A DNA stretch of 9,196 nucleotides from Bacteroidales bacterium. GTDB taxonomy: Bacteria; Bacteroidota; Bacteroidia; Bacteroidales; JAADGE01. This document shows positions 1 through 6,654 of the stretch, piece by piece. The position numbers were made by a program, and so were the translations under genes. The notes under the pieces are model-generated. The model saw only the letters and a list, made by a program, of their open reading frames with translations. It was not told the origin of the DNA and did no database searches. Within the stretch, counting starts at the first letter, position 1. Every line of letters begins with the position of its first letter. The stretch covers positions 1 to 9,196 of the forward strand of contig JALSMF010000387.1 of NCBI GenBank assembly GCA_026987795.1. The letters run 5' to 3'.

Positions 1-1
1 C

Positions 2-439
2 GACTTGCTGAATTTATACGAAGCATGTAAAAAACAAGGTGCCGACGTAGCGGTAGGCTCCCGTTACATTAAAGGAATAAGTGTTGTCAATTGGCCCCTC
101 GGGCGTATTTTGATTTCTTATTATGCTTCGGCTTATGTCAGAACCGTTTTAGGAATGAAAATTAAAGACACAACAGCAGGTTTTGTGTGTTACAAGAGAG
201 AAGTGCTTGAAAATATAGGTATTGATGAAATTAAAATGAAAGGTTACGGCTTTCAGATAGAAATGAAATATCGTTCCGTAATTTTCGGATATAAAATAAA
301 AGAAGTTCCTATAATTTTTACGGACAGAACCGAAGGCAGTTCAAAAATGAGCGGCGGCATTTTCAGTGAAGCTCTTTGGGGAGTATTAAAACTTCGTTTC
401 AATACTCCGGCAATAAAAAAAGCAAGGCTTAAAAAATAA
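2..439 (+). CDS. Polyprenol-phosphate mannosyltransferase-like GT2 glycosyltransferase, 3' part only
   Basis: This is the C-terminal 145 residues of a family 2 glycosyltransferase; the reading frame is open to the left edge, so the true start is outside the window. The protein resembles dolichyl/polyprenyl-phosphate beta-D-mannosyltransferases (DPM1-like), which move mannose from GDP-mannose to a lipid phosphate at the cytoplasmic face of the membrane for later glycan or glycoprotein assembly. Visible family landmarks, in order, are ADVAVGSRYIKG, the DTTAGFVCYKREVL stretch, GYGFQIEMKYR, and EVPIIFTDRTEGSSKMS near the C-terminus. No C-terminal membrane segments follow, which fits the short soluble DPM1 type. 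It ends just before a strong terminator and appears unrelated to the signalling genes further right. The sugar and lipid substrate cannot be read from this fragment. Confidence 0.85.
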   Translation, partial: DLLNLYEACKKQGADVAVGSRYIKGISVVNWPLGRILISYYASAYVRTVLGMKIKDTTAGFVCYKREVLENIGIDEIKMKGYGFQIEMKYRSVIFGYKIKEVPIIFTDRTEGSSKMSGGIFSEALWGVLKLRFNTPAIKKARLKK

Positions 440-454
440 AGTGTTAAGAACCAA

Positions 455-489
455 AAAAAGGCAGTATTTTCATTGAATACTGCCTTTTT
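455..489. terminator. Bidirectional intrinsic terminator
   Basis: A perfect 14-bp stem (AAAAAGGCAGTATT at 455-468, AATACTGCCTTTTT at 476-489) encloses a 7-nt loop. The GGCAG core is flanked by A and T runs, so each strand has a U tract after the stem. It lies 15 nt after the glycosyltransferase stop codon on the plus strand and 16 nt beyond the tRNA 3' end on the minus strand, so it can end both transcripts. Confidence 0.92.
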
Positions 490-505
490 CCGTTAAATTT
501 TCTTG

Positions 506-580
506 TGGGCGATACAAGATTCGAACTTGTGACCCCTTGGGTGTAAACCAAGTGCTCTGAACCAACTGAGCTAATCGCCC
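506..580 (-). tRNA. tRNA-Val (anticodon UAC)
   Basis: The minus strand folds into a full cloverleaf. It has a 7-bp acceptor stem (GGGCGAT with ATCGCCC), a GCTC/GAGC D stem, an anticodon stem CTTGG/CAAGG around loop TTTACAC, and a T arm ACAAG-TTCGAAT-CTTGT. The loop reads T33 then TAC, so it decodes GUA and related valine codons. The discriminator is A. The following bases (CAA) are not CCA, so the CCA end is added after transcription, as is common in this phylum. It has its own promoter and terminator. Confidence 0.96.
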
Positions 581-609
581 GATATTTCCTTTATCTGTAA
601 AAGCGGGTG

Positions 610-639
610 CAAAGATAAATTAAATATTTTTTCCGCAAA
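610..639 (-). promoter_or_regulatory. Bacteroidota-type promoter for tRNA-Val
   Basis: On the minus strand, TATCTTTG (610-617) matches the TAnnTTTG -7 element exactly. A TTTG -33 element (636-639) lies upstream with an 18-nt spacer. The predicted start is a few bases downstream, about 25 nt before the tRNA 5' end. Both boxes and a near-ideal spacing make this the clearest promoter in the window. Confidence 0.75.
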
Positions 640-686
640 AAAATATTTGTATTTTTTTATTGAATGTATCAATTAATCGTTAAAAT

Positions 687-717
687 ATAGTTTGATTATA
701 ATTTTAAAACAAACTAT
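687..717 (-). terminator. Possible weak terminator of the minus-strand operon
   Basis: An 8-bp perfect inverted repeat (ATAGTTTG at 687-694, CAAACTAT at 710-717) with a 15-nt AT-rich loop overlaps the TAG stop codon of the repeat-domain gene. On the minus strand the stem is followed by ATTTTAACG, a poor U tract. The stem has few G-C pairs, so it may only slow transcription or mark the mRNA end. Confidence 0.35.
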
Positions 718-2459
718 TCAATTAGAAAACTTATTTCTTCATATTTTTCATTTCCGAGCTTATCAACGGTTTTGAATTTAAGCGTATTTTCTCCTTTTTT
801 AAATCCTGAAACCGGAGCGGTATAAAGTTTTTCAATACTTCCGTTTACGGAATAAAAAATCTTTTCGGTTCCTGTCATTTTATCGGCACCCGAAAGATAA
901 ACCATAACATAAGCCGGATAAACGTTCATTCCGTTATCGGTTCTGTACGGTTCTACACTGAAAGTGTAAGCCGGTTCGGGCGGATTTCCGTCAACTATAA
1001 CATAAAATCGCCCGACATTTCTGTTATTTACATTGTCGTAACCGAAATATTCAATCATGTGTTTTCCGTTACCCTGCACAGTAAACGGCTCTTTATACAT
1101 CGTTTCTTTTTGCTCGCCGTCAAGCGAATAAGATATATATTGCAAACCAGATTCACTGTCTGTTGCCGACAGTTTAATTTTGGAATTTTTGCCGAGAAAT
1201 ACCGTATCACGAGTATAAAAACGTTTTCCGATATAAGAATGGTTTAATGACGGCCCCACTAAATCTACATATATTTTTTTGGTGGAGTACTTGTAATTTT
1301 TGTAATTACTTCCGCCGATGCCGGTGTTGTTATTCATTTTGTCAACGGCATAATATTTTACAATATGAAAACCGGGTTTTTTAGGCAAATAAAACGGGGC
1401 GTTATATTTTTTAAATTCGGAGCCGTCAATTGCATATTTTACTTCTTTTACGCCGGATTTGTTATCAACAGCCGTAAGTTTAAGCTTTGTTCTGCCTGAA
1501 AAATAAATTTTATTATCTACTATAAATCTGTCTCCGAGAACATCGGAAGTTAAGATAGGTGCACTTTTATCTAAGAAAAACTTAAATGTTTTCGGAGTTT
1601 CTTTATTTCCGACTTTATCTTCTGAATAATAAATTAAAACATGATTATCTTCGGATAATTGTTTTAAAGGAAGGATATTTCCGTTATACGGAATATAAGG
1701 TCCTTCGTCAAATTTGTAATAGGTTGCTTTTAATCCCGATTTTGCATCGGAAGCATTAAGGTAAATCTTTGTATTTAAAGCAATAATACTTCTTTCTAAA
1801 TCAATATTCGTAATATTGTGAAAGGTTTCGGGTGCATCTTCATCAATAAAGAATTTTACCGTATTTTTTTTCGCATCTTCAATATTACCGACTCTGTCAA
1901 CTGCGTAATATTTCAGTTCACAGGAAGCATCATTCGGATTCGGAATTATTTCATTTTCGTATTTTTGATACGGTTTTGAATTAACGGAATAGTATATATT
2001 TTCGACACCCGAGCCGGCATCTTTTGAGCTTATTTTAATTTTTAAACCCTTTCCGTAGTAGGTTTTACCGCCTAAAACGTATTTTTTTGCTCCGCTGAAT
2101 TCAGTATGTGAAACCGGTGCTGTTCCGTCGGCATATACTTCCCATAAAATTTCAATATGCGGATAAACTGTTTTTTTACTTGCCGTATCTACGGCATAAT
2201 GTGTTCGCATATAGTTAATTCCTTCTGCATCAAAATAAAAGGGATTTGCGTATTTTGCACTTATTTTACTTTTCAGCAAATTTCCCTTTCCGTCGGGTGT
2301 TGAGGAAAGATGCAAATAAGCGGGAACACTTCTATTCCAATACAACAAACCTGTTGAATCTTCATAGGATTTTTTTTCAACGGTAAGTTGATTTTGTGAA
2401 TTTCCGTAAAACGTACAGCTAATTAATACGATTATTGCGAAATATTTCAGTCTTTTCAT
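714..2459 (-). CDS. Exported protein with five OmpL47/Ig-like beta repeats
   Basis: This 581-residue protein has an N-terminal export signal and is otherwise built of beta-rich repeats. The signal could be cut by signal peptidase I after G-N-S (residue 21). A lipobox-like LISC (Cys15) is an alternative, but the preceding hydrophobic stretch is short. Five repeat units carry the signature D-x-x-SG...YsvDG...Y near residues 147, 238, 332, 434 and 526, each followed about 40 residues later by YYAVD-x-xGN or a variant. Spacing is about 91-102 residues. The pattern resembles OmpL47-type or Ig-like domains of bacterial surface proteins, usually structural or adhesive. No catalytic motif, membrane anchor or C-terminal sorting domain is evident, and the protein ends within the last repeat. 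It is the last gene of the CZB-phosphatase operon, 15 nt after the phosphatase gene, so it may be an envelope partner of that sensor. Its ligand and role are unknown. Confidence 0.75.
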   Translation of the reverse strand: MKRLKYFAIIVLISCTFYGNSQNQLTVEKKSYEDSTGLLYWNRSVPAYLHLSSTPDGKGNLLKSKISAKYANPFYFDAEGINYMRTHYAVDTASKKTVYPHIEILWEVYADGTAPVSHTEFSGAKKYVLGGKTYYGKGLKIKISSKDAGSGVENIYYSVNSKPYQKYENEIIPNPNDASCELKYYAVDRVGNIEDAKKNTVKFFIDEDAPETFHNITNIDLERSIIALNTKIYLNASDAKSGLKATYYKFDEGPYIPYNGNILPLKQLSEDNHVLIYYSEDKVGNKETPKTFKFFLDKSAPILTSDVLGDRFIVDNKIYFSGRTKLKLTAVDNKSGVKEVKYAIDGSEFKKYNAPFYLPKKPGFHIVKYYAVDKMNNNTGIGGSNYKNYKYSTKKIYVDLVGPSLNHSYIGKRFYTRDTVFLGKNSKIKLSATDSESGLQYISYSLDGEQKETMYKEPFTVQGNGKHMIEYFGYDNVNNRNVGRFYVIVDGNPPEPAYTFSVEPYRTDNGMNVYPAYVMVYLSGADKMTGTEKIFYSVNGSIEKLYTAPVSGFKKGENTLKFKTVDKLGNEKYEEISFLIE

Positions 2460-2474
2460 TTTATATTCGAGTTT

Positions 2475-4355
2475 TTAAAATTTTATTCCTATTATCACGA
2501 TATCGTCAACTTGTTCATTAGCTCCTTTCCATTCTTTATAAAAATTAATAAGCTGTTTTTTTTGTAAATCAGGTCTTAAATGATGGTTTGATTTCAAAAG
2601 TTCAAAAAACTTTTTTGAACCCAATTTTTTTAATCGGTTACCGCCTATCTGGTCTTGAAATCCGTCGGAAAAAATGTAAATATCATAGTTTTGTTCAATA
2701 TCAAATTCATAAGTATCGTACATTTTGGTTGTTCCTGAAATTTCAGTTCGTTTATTGTGTAACATTAAAGCAAATCCGCCTATTCCGTATTTGTTTCCTT
2801 TTATTATTTGCATTTCATCATCAACTATCATAACCAAAGGGTTATTGGCACCGGCAAAATACAATTTATTTGTTTTTGTGTCAACGGTACATAGGGCAAT
2901 GTCCATACCGTCTTTGTTGTTACTGCTTTTTTGGTTCAGCGCATCGGTAACGGAATGGTGCATACGTAAAAGAATTTCGCCGGGATCCGTAATTTTTGAT
3001 ACAGAAACAATTTGATTCAGCAAATTATTTCCCAAAACAGTTAAAAAAGCACCCGGAACACCGTGTCCGGTACAGTCAACGGCTGCAACAACAATTTTAT
3101 CATCAACTTTGGAATACCAATAAAAATCACCGCTTACAATATCTTTCGGTTTGTATAAAATAAATGAGTTTGGTAAAAAATCGCTTAGTTTAGGTGTTTT
3201 ATTAATCATCGCATTTTGAATAAATGCGGCATAATCAATGCTTTTTTTAATTGATTCGTGGGCTTCGGTTGTTTCTTTCAGCAATTTTTCTATATTATTT
3301 TTTTGTACCTGTATTTCCTCATTTTTTTGAGATATTTCGGCATTTTTTACCTTCAATATTTTATTTGCTTTTTGTTTTTGTATATAGAAAAAAACAACGA
3401 TAAACAAAATCAATAATATTATGGAACTTACTAAAATTATATTCCTGATTAACAATTTACTTTTTAATACAATTTGCTTATTCTTTATTTCTTCTAATTT
3501 CTTTTCATTTTCTATGTACCTGATTTTTAACTCTTTTTCAGATATGGTATCTAACAAACTTAAATTTTCCGATTCGGTTTTTTTCAGTTTTTTTCCGGTT
3601 GTTATTAATTCATAATTTTTCTTAATTAATTCAAGTTCTTTTATTTCATTCTCTTTTTCTGCAAGTTTTTTTTGTAATTCTTGTTCTTTGGCATATTCGT
3701 ATGCTTTTTTAACTTTTTTTCCTTCAACCAATTCGTTAAAATCACGATATAAACCGAAATAATACATCGAGTTTTTGGTATCTCCTGCTTTTTCGTAGGT
3801 TTCGGAAAGCATACCGTAACACGAACGCATTTGAACCGGATCGTTCATTTCCCTGGCAAGGTCTAATGCTTTTTTTAAATGATTAATCGACTCATCGTAT
3901 CTTTTTAAATTGTTTAACACTACGGACATATTTATTCTTGCAGCTATTATACCCACCTTTTCTTTCCGAATGGTTCGAATAGTTAATGTCTTCTTAAAAT
4001 ATTCCAATGATTTTTCATAATCGCCTTTATCGGCATATATCAATGCCAAATTACTGTTAATCATGGCAATGGCATTTTCATTGGCAAGCCGGTCATTAAT
4101 TGCCAATGATTTATTAAAATAATTGACGGCATTTTCAAAATAATTATGCTCCCACCATAAGGTTGCAATTTTATTATAACAATCACTTTCTTGCTTAAAA
4201 AACTTTTTGTTTTTGTATTCTTCGGCTTTTTGTTTTAAGGCTGTTAAATTTGCCGAATCCTGACGAGATAAATGAAATTTTTGTGTTTGAGCCGAAATAA
4301 TTCCGCTGTATATAAAAAAAATAAAAATCAGGATAAGAGTTTTGTTTATTTTCAT
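2475..4355 (-). CDS. TPR sensor membrane protein with SpoIIE/PP2C-type serine/threonine phosphatase domain (SiaA-like role)
   Basis: This 626-residue protein starts with a signal peptide (likely cut after I-S-A, residue 22). TPR-like helical repeats follow (about 55-205; for example AIAMINSNLALIYADKGDYE), then a charged coiled coil (about 215-300), one membrane segment (about 302-324), a short coiled coil (328-370) and a C-terminal SpoIIE-type PP2C domain (about 375-626). Metal-binding and family motifs are intact: SGDFYW (D410), VDCTGHGVPGAF (D427), DGMD (482-485), FSDGF (D564) and EQVDD (D617/D618). The layout predicts a periplasmic TPR sensor linked to a cytoplasmic phosphatase. Such enzymes dephosphorylate Ser/Thr phosphoproteins in partner switches. 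In Pseudomonas, the PP2C enzyme SiaA acts on SiaC, and two SiaC-like genes lie just across the divergent promoter, so they are the best candidate substrates (inference). The gene begins 11 nt after the CZB stop codon. Confidence 0.9.
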   Translation of the reverse strand: MKINKTLILIFIFFIYSGIISAQTQKFHLSRQDSANLTALKQKAEEYKNKKFFKQESDCYNKIATLWWEHNYFENAVNYFNKSLAINDRLANENAIAMINSNLALIYADKGDYEKSLEYFKKTLTIRTIRKEKVGIIAARINMSVVLNNLKRYDESINHLKKALDLAREMNDPVQMRSCYGMLSETYEKAGDTKNSMYYFGLYRDFNELVEGKKVKKAYEYAKEQELQKKLAEKENEIKELELIKKNYELITTGKKLKKTESENLSLLDTISEKELKIRYIENEKKLEEIKNKQIVLKSKLLIRNIILVSSIILLILFIVVFFYIQKQKANKILKVKNAEISQKNEEIQVQKNNIEKLLKETTEAHESIKKSIDYAAFIQNAMINKTPKLSDFLPNSFILYKPKDIVSGDFYWYSKVDDKIVVAAVDCTGHGVPGAFLTVLGNNLLNQIVSVSKITDPGEILLRMHHSVTDALNQKSSNNKDGMDIALCTVDTKTNKLYFAGANNPLVMIVDDEMQIIKGNKYGIGGFALMLHNKRTEISGTTKMYDTYEFDIEQNYDIYIFSDGFQDQIGGNRLKKLGSKKFFELLKSNHHLRPDLQKKQLINFYKEWKGANEQVDDIVIIGIKF

Positions 4356-4366
4356 TTAATTACTTT

Positions 4367-4768
4367 TTATAAATCATTCTCTAATTCGGCTAATTTAGCC
4401 AATAACTCTTTAGAAATTACTTTTAATTCTTCAATTGAAGCGTTAAACTTTTGTTGTTGCGGCGAATCCCGTAAGGCAATATTTTCAAAAATACATTCTG
4501 AACTCAGTTTTTCAAATTCAGCAAAAATTTCATTGTATTTATCATGCAATTTTTTATGAATTATTTCAATTGCCTTATAAGAATCAAGTCCGTTATTTTC
4601 CTGTCCTGCACCGTAATACCATTTCCCGAATGTACATTCCGTATGTTTTTTCGGCACACTCGAATCCCCCGGGTCTGTTCCCACCGATAATGCCATAGCA
4701 TTTGCAAACCACATAACATGAGCATTTTTCGCTTTATTCAATTCATTTATAATTTCTTGTTTTTCCAC
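4367..4768 (-). CDS. Free-standing CZB (chemoreceptor zinc-binding) domain protein
   Basis: A 133-residue all-helical soluble protein that consists of a CZB domain and little else. The expected 3-His/1-Cys zinc site is visible: H17 (in AHVMW), C45 in the hallmark CTFGKWYYG, and H71 and H75 in HKKLH. CZB domains are usually attached to chemoreceptors or to diguanylate cyclases such as DgcZ. There, zinc binding or oxidation of the conserved Cys (reported for hypochlorous acid) changes output. Here no output domain is fused, so the protein must act through a partner. It is the first gene of the minus-strand operon and lies 11 nt before the PP2C phosphatase gene, the obvious candidate partner (inference). 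It is expressed from the divergent region shared with the SiaC-like genes. There is no signal peptide, so it should be cytoplasmic, on the same side as the phosphatase domain. Confidence 0.85.
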   Translation of the reverse strand: MEKQEIINELNKAKNAHVMWFANAMALSVGTDPGDSSVPKKHTECTFGKWYYGAGQENNGLDSYKAIEIIHKKLHDKYNEIFAEFEKLSSECIFENIALRDSPQQQKFNASIEELKVISKELLAKLAELENDL

Positions 4769-4823
4769 TTATTTTTAAATAATTTTATTCAAAATCATTT
4801 TTATTTTATACTTTTATCAAAAA

Positions 4824-4831
4824 CAAAAATA
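4824..4831 (-). promoter_or_regulatory. -7 element for the CZB-phosphatase-repeat protein operon
   Basis: On the minus strand, TATTTTTG matches TAnnTTTG. It lies 55 bp upstream of the CZB start codon. No TTTG -33 box occurs at normal spacing. That position falls in one arm of the 22-bp palindrome, which suggests regulator-dependent use. Confidence 0.5.
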
Positions 4832-4846
4832 ATGTTTTATTTGATA

Positions 4847-4868
4847 TTTACGTATCTTAATACGTAAA
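4847..4868. promoter_or_regulatory. 22-bp perfect palindrome, candidate shared operator
   Basis: Two 9-bp arms, TTTACGTAT (4847-4855) and ATACGTAAA (4860-4868), are exact inverted copies around CTTA. Each arm contains the self-complementary TACGTA. The size and symmetry suit a dimeric regulator, for example of the Crp/Fnr size class; the actual protein is unknown. The centre (4857.5) is 26.5 bp from the near edge of both divergent -7 boxes. This puts it about 38-41 bp upstream of each predicted start, where a class II activator would bind, or where a repressor would block both promoters. Confidence 0.7.
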
Positions 4869-4883
4869 ATTATTATTTTTTTT

Positions 4884-4891
4884 TACTTTTG
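4884..4891 (+). promoter_or_regulatory. -7 element for the SiaC-hemerythrin gene train
   Basis: TACTTTTG matches TAnnTTTG exactly and lies 22 bp before the first SiaC-like start codon. No TTTG is present about 19 bp upstream. That place is taken by the right arm of the 22-bp palindrome, so the promoter may need an activator or be blocked by a repressor. Confidence 0.6.
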
Positions 4892-4913
4892 TATATCATA
4901 ACTAAACAACAAA

Positions 4914-5285
4914 ATGATTATACAAGAAACTCCTGGCAGCCCTTTTGTTCAACTGTCGGTTGACAATTGTATTTTTGAAATCAGAGGAAACTCTTTTTCA
5001 GAAAATATTAATGAAATTTATGAAAAAGTTCTTGAGTGGATAGATACAGAAATGCTGAATATCAAATGTAATATCAATTGTATATTTAATTTTAAAGTCT
5101 CAAATAGTATTACTTATAAAAATGTACTTATCATGATGACTAAATTTGCGGAATTACAAAAACAAGGAAAAAAAATAAAAATTATATGGTTTTTCGACAC
5201 AGAAGATGAAGACAACTTAATATTAGGAAAGGATATTGAAGAATTATTTGATTTACCTGTTATTTTTAAAGAAAAAAGTAATTAA
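4914..5285 (+). CDS. SiaC-like (DUF1987) regulatory phosphoprotein, copy 1
   Basis: A 123-residue cytoplasmic protein with the order of motifs typical of the SiaC/DUF1987 family: SPFVQLSVDNCIFEIRGNSFSEN, then NSITYK (64-69), IKIIWFFDTEDED (88-100) and KDIEELFDLPV near the C-terminus. In Pseudomonas aeruginosa, SiaC is phosphorylated on a threonine by SiaB, dephosphorylated by the PP2C enzyme SiaA, and binds the diguanylate cyclase SiaD when unphosphorylated. T67 here lies in the NSITYK segment that corresponds to the phospho-site region of the family; the exact alignment is my reading. Cysteines 19, 52 and 56 are all conserved in copy 2, which is unusual and may matter for redox or metal response (inference). 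It is the first gene of the plus-strand train, directly divergent from the CZB-phosphatase operon. No SiaB-like kinase or SiaD-like cyclase is present in the window. Confidence 0.82.
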   Translation: MIIQETPGSPFVQLSVDNCIFEIRGNSFSENINEIYEKVLEWIDTEMLNIKCNINCIFNFKVSNSITYKNVLIMMTKFAELQKQGKKIKIIWFFDTEDEDNLILGKDIEELFDLPVIFKEKSN

Positions 5286-5341
5286 ACAAATTGTTATCTT
5301 TTTGCTAACCTGTCAAATTAAATTTATAATAAAAATAATAA

Positions 5342-5349
5342 TAATTTTG
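5342..5349 (+). promoter_or_regulatory. Possible internal -7 element before SiaC copy 2
   Basis: TAATTTTG fits TAnnTTTG and lies 18 bp before the start codon of the second SiaC-like gene, in the 82-bp gap after the first. No -33 TTTG lies at standard distance; the nearest (5301-5304) is 37 bp away. An internal start is possible but weakly supported. Confidence 0.4.
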
Positions 5350-5367
5350 TAATTAAAAACTTGTAAC

Positions 5368-5742
5368 ATGCTTAAAATTGAAGCAACAAAATCAACCCCT
5401 TTTGTAAATATAGATGTCCACAATTGTGTTTTTGAAATTTACGGTTTTTCATATGCCAATAATTCAGATAACTTTTATAAAAAAATTATTGAATATATTG
5501 ATACAAAATTTCAAAATATAGAATGTGAGTTGATTTGCAAATTTTACCTTAATGTTTTTAACAGTGTAACTTACAAATATATACTAAATATGATGTCTAA
5601 ATTTATGATATATAACAAAAACGGAAAGGATATAAAAGTAATCTGGTATTACGATAAAGACGATACAGACAGTTTAGAAAGTGCCGAAGATATCAGCGAA
5701 TTATTTAACATTCCGTTTACGCTAAAAGAAAGAGAAATGTAA
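5368..5742 (+). CDS. SiaC-like (DUF1987) regulatory phosphoprotein, copy 2
   Basis: A 124-residue paralogue of the preceding gene. My one-residue-offset alignment without gaps gives about 55 identities in 123 positions (about 45%). The same landmarks are present: STPFVNIDVHNCVFEIYG, NSVTYK (65-70) with candidate phospho-threonine T68, IKVIWYYDKDDTD (89-101), and AEDISELFNIPF. Cysteines 20, 53 and 57 match those of copy 1. The two copies differ mainly in surface positions around residues 79-84 and 101-107, so they may serve different partners or give graded output from one phosphatase. The gene is followed after 21 nt by the first hemerythrin gene, which suggests co-transcription of the SiaC pair with the hemerythrin array. 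Confidence 0.82.
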   Translation: MLKIEATKSTPFVNIDVHNCVFEIYGFSYANNSDNFYKKIIEYIDTKFQNIECELICKFYLNVFNSVTYKYILNMMSKFMIYNKNGKDIKVIWYYDKDDTDSLESAEDISELFNIPFTLKEREM

Positions 5743-5763
5743 ATTTCCGAAAAAATTATAAAA

Positions 5764-6192
5764 ATGAAAAAGTTAATTGTGTGGGACAATATTTACTCCG
5801 TAGGTTATGAACTATTTGACAAACAGCATCGACAGCTTGTCGAAATGATTAATGATTTATATGCAGCCTTTTTATCAGGTGATGCTCATGATAAAGCGTC
5901 AGAAATTGTTTCAGAAATGATAAAATATACTGATTACCATTTTAAAACCGAAGAAAAATATTTTGAAAAATACAAATATCCTCATACCGATAAGCACAAA
6001 GAAGAACATATGCTGTTTGTAGGTAAAGCTACAGAATTAAAGCATCGTTTAGAAAGCGGAAAAGTTACTGTTACTTATGATATTATGAATTTTTTGCGAC
6101 AATGGCTGATTGAACATATTATGGGAGAAGATAAAAAATATGAAAAATATTTTAAAGAAAATAAAATTAAAATAAACGAAGAAAATAATTAA
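5764..6192 (+). CDS. Bacteriohemerythrin, array member 1
   Basis: A 142-residue single-domain hemerythrin, a cytoplasmic four-helix bundle with a non-heme di-iron site. All seven expected ligands are present: H22 (DKQH), H59 and E63 (YHFKTEE), H78 and H82 (HKEEH), H118 (EHI) and D123. W7 and the SVGYELFDKQH entry motif are also typical. Such proteins bind O2 reversibly and have been linked to O2 delivery, oxidative or nitrosative stress and aerotaxis; which applies here is not visible. A charged Lys/Glu tail of about 15 residues extends beyond the usual end. It lies 21 nt after SiaC copy 2. Its stop codon is only 3 nt before the next hemerythrin start, so the two are probably translationally coupled. 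Confidence 0.93.
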   Translation: MKKLIVWDNIYSVGYELFDKQHRQLVEMINDLYAAFLSGDAHDKASEIVSEMIKYTDYHFKTEEKYFEKYKYPHTDKHKEEHMLFVGKATELKHRLESGKVTVTYDIMNFLRQWLIEHIMGEDKKYEKYFKENKIKINEENN

Positions 6193-6195
6193 ACA

Positions 6196-6600
6196 ATGGA
6201 AGAAAAAAAAACACTTATCAAGTGGAGTCCCGACTATGAAATAGGAATTGAAAAAATTGATGATGAGCATAAAAAATTAGTAGACATCATTAATGATTTT
6301 TATAATGCTTTTGCCTTTGCACAAGGTCATGTAGAAATAGGAAAAGTAATAAATGAATTAGTAAACTATACAATCTTTCATTTTACGGCAGAAGAAGAAA
6401 TGTTTAAAAATTCATCATATCCCGATACCGAGAACCATATGAAAAAACATAAAGTTTTTGTCAACAAACTTAAAGAATATCATAAAGAAGTAAGCGAGGG
6501 AAACCTTACAACATCCTATGATATGGTAACATTCCTGAAAGATTGGCTCATTATACATATAAAAGAAACGGATACAACATATTTACCGTTTGTAAAATAA
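6196..6600 (+). CDS. Bacteriohemerythrin, array member 2
   Basis: A 134-residue hemerythrin with the full di-iron set: H25 (DDEH), H62 and E66 (FHFTAEE), H81 and H85 (HMKKH), H121 and D126. It is closest to member 3: an ungapped comparison by eye gives about 89 of 134 identical residues (66%). The pair shares the MEEKK start, KLVDIINDFYNAFA and NYTIFHFTAEEE, which differ from the other three. The C-terminal ligand segment reads IIHIKETD rather than the HIMGxD of members 1 and 3, so the pocket near H121/D126 may differ slightly. It follows member 1 by 3 nt. Confidence 0.93.
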   Translation: MEEKKTLIKWSPDYEIGIEKIDDEHKKLVDIINDFYNAFAFAQGHVEIGKVINELVNYTIFHFTAEEEMFKNSSYPDTENHMKKHKVFVNKLKEYHKEVSEGNLTTSYDMVTFLKDWLIIHIKETDTTYLPFVK

Positions 6601-6623
6601 ATTATCGGGTTATGCCGATAATT
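6600..6623 (+). repeat. Intergenic hairpin between hemerythrins 2 and 3
   Basis: A 9-bp perfect stem (AATTATCGG with CCGATAATT) with loop GTTATG begins on the last base of the member 2 stop codon. It is followed by an A-rich stretch, not a U tract. It is therefore more likely an mRNA processing or stability element than a terminator. Confidence 0.5.
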
Positions 6624-6654
6624 ATATAAAAAAAGCAATAAAATTTTAATAGTT

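Noticed and set aside
506..580. Integration site (tRNA attachment) for a mobile element
   Set aside because: No duplicated tRNA 3' end, integrase or transposase was seen in the window.
1059..1247. Short plus-strand open frame within the repeat-protein gene
   Set aside because: It lies antisense to a well-supported gene, has no recognisable motif, and arises from the AT-rich complementary strand.
2588..3015. Overlapping plus-strand open frames opposite the PP2C domain
   Set aside because: They are antisense shadows of conserved phosphatase motifs, with Phe/Ile-rich low-complexity translations.
4847..4868. The palindrome as a Rho-independent terminator
   Set aside because: The stem is almost all A-T with a 4-nt loop, lies between divergent genes rather than after one, and fits an operator position better.
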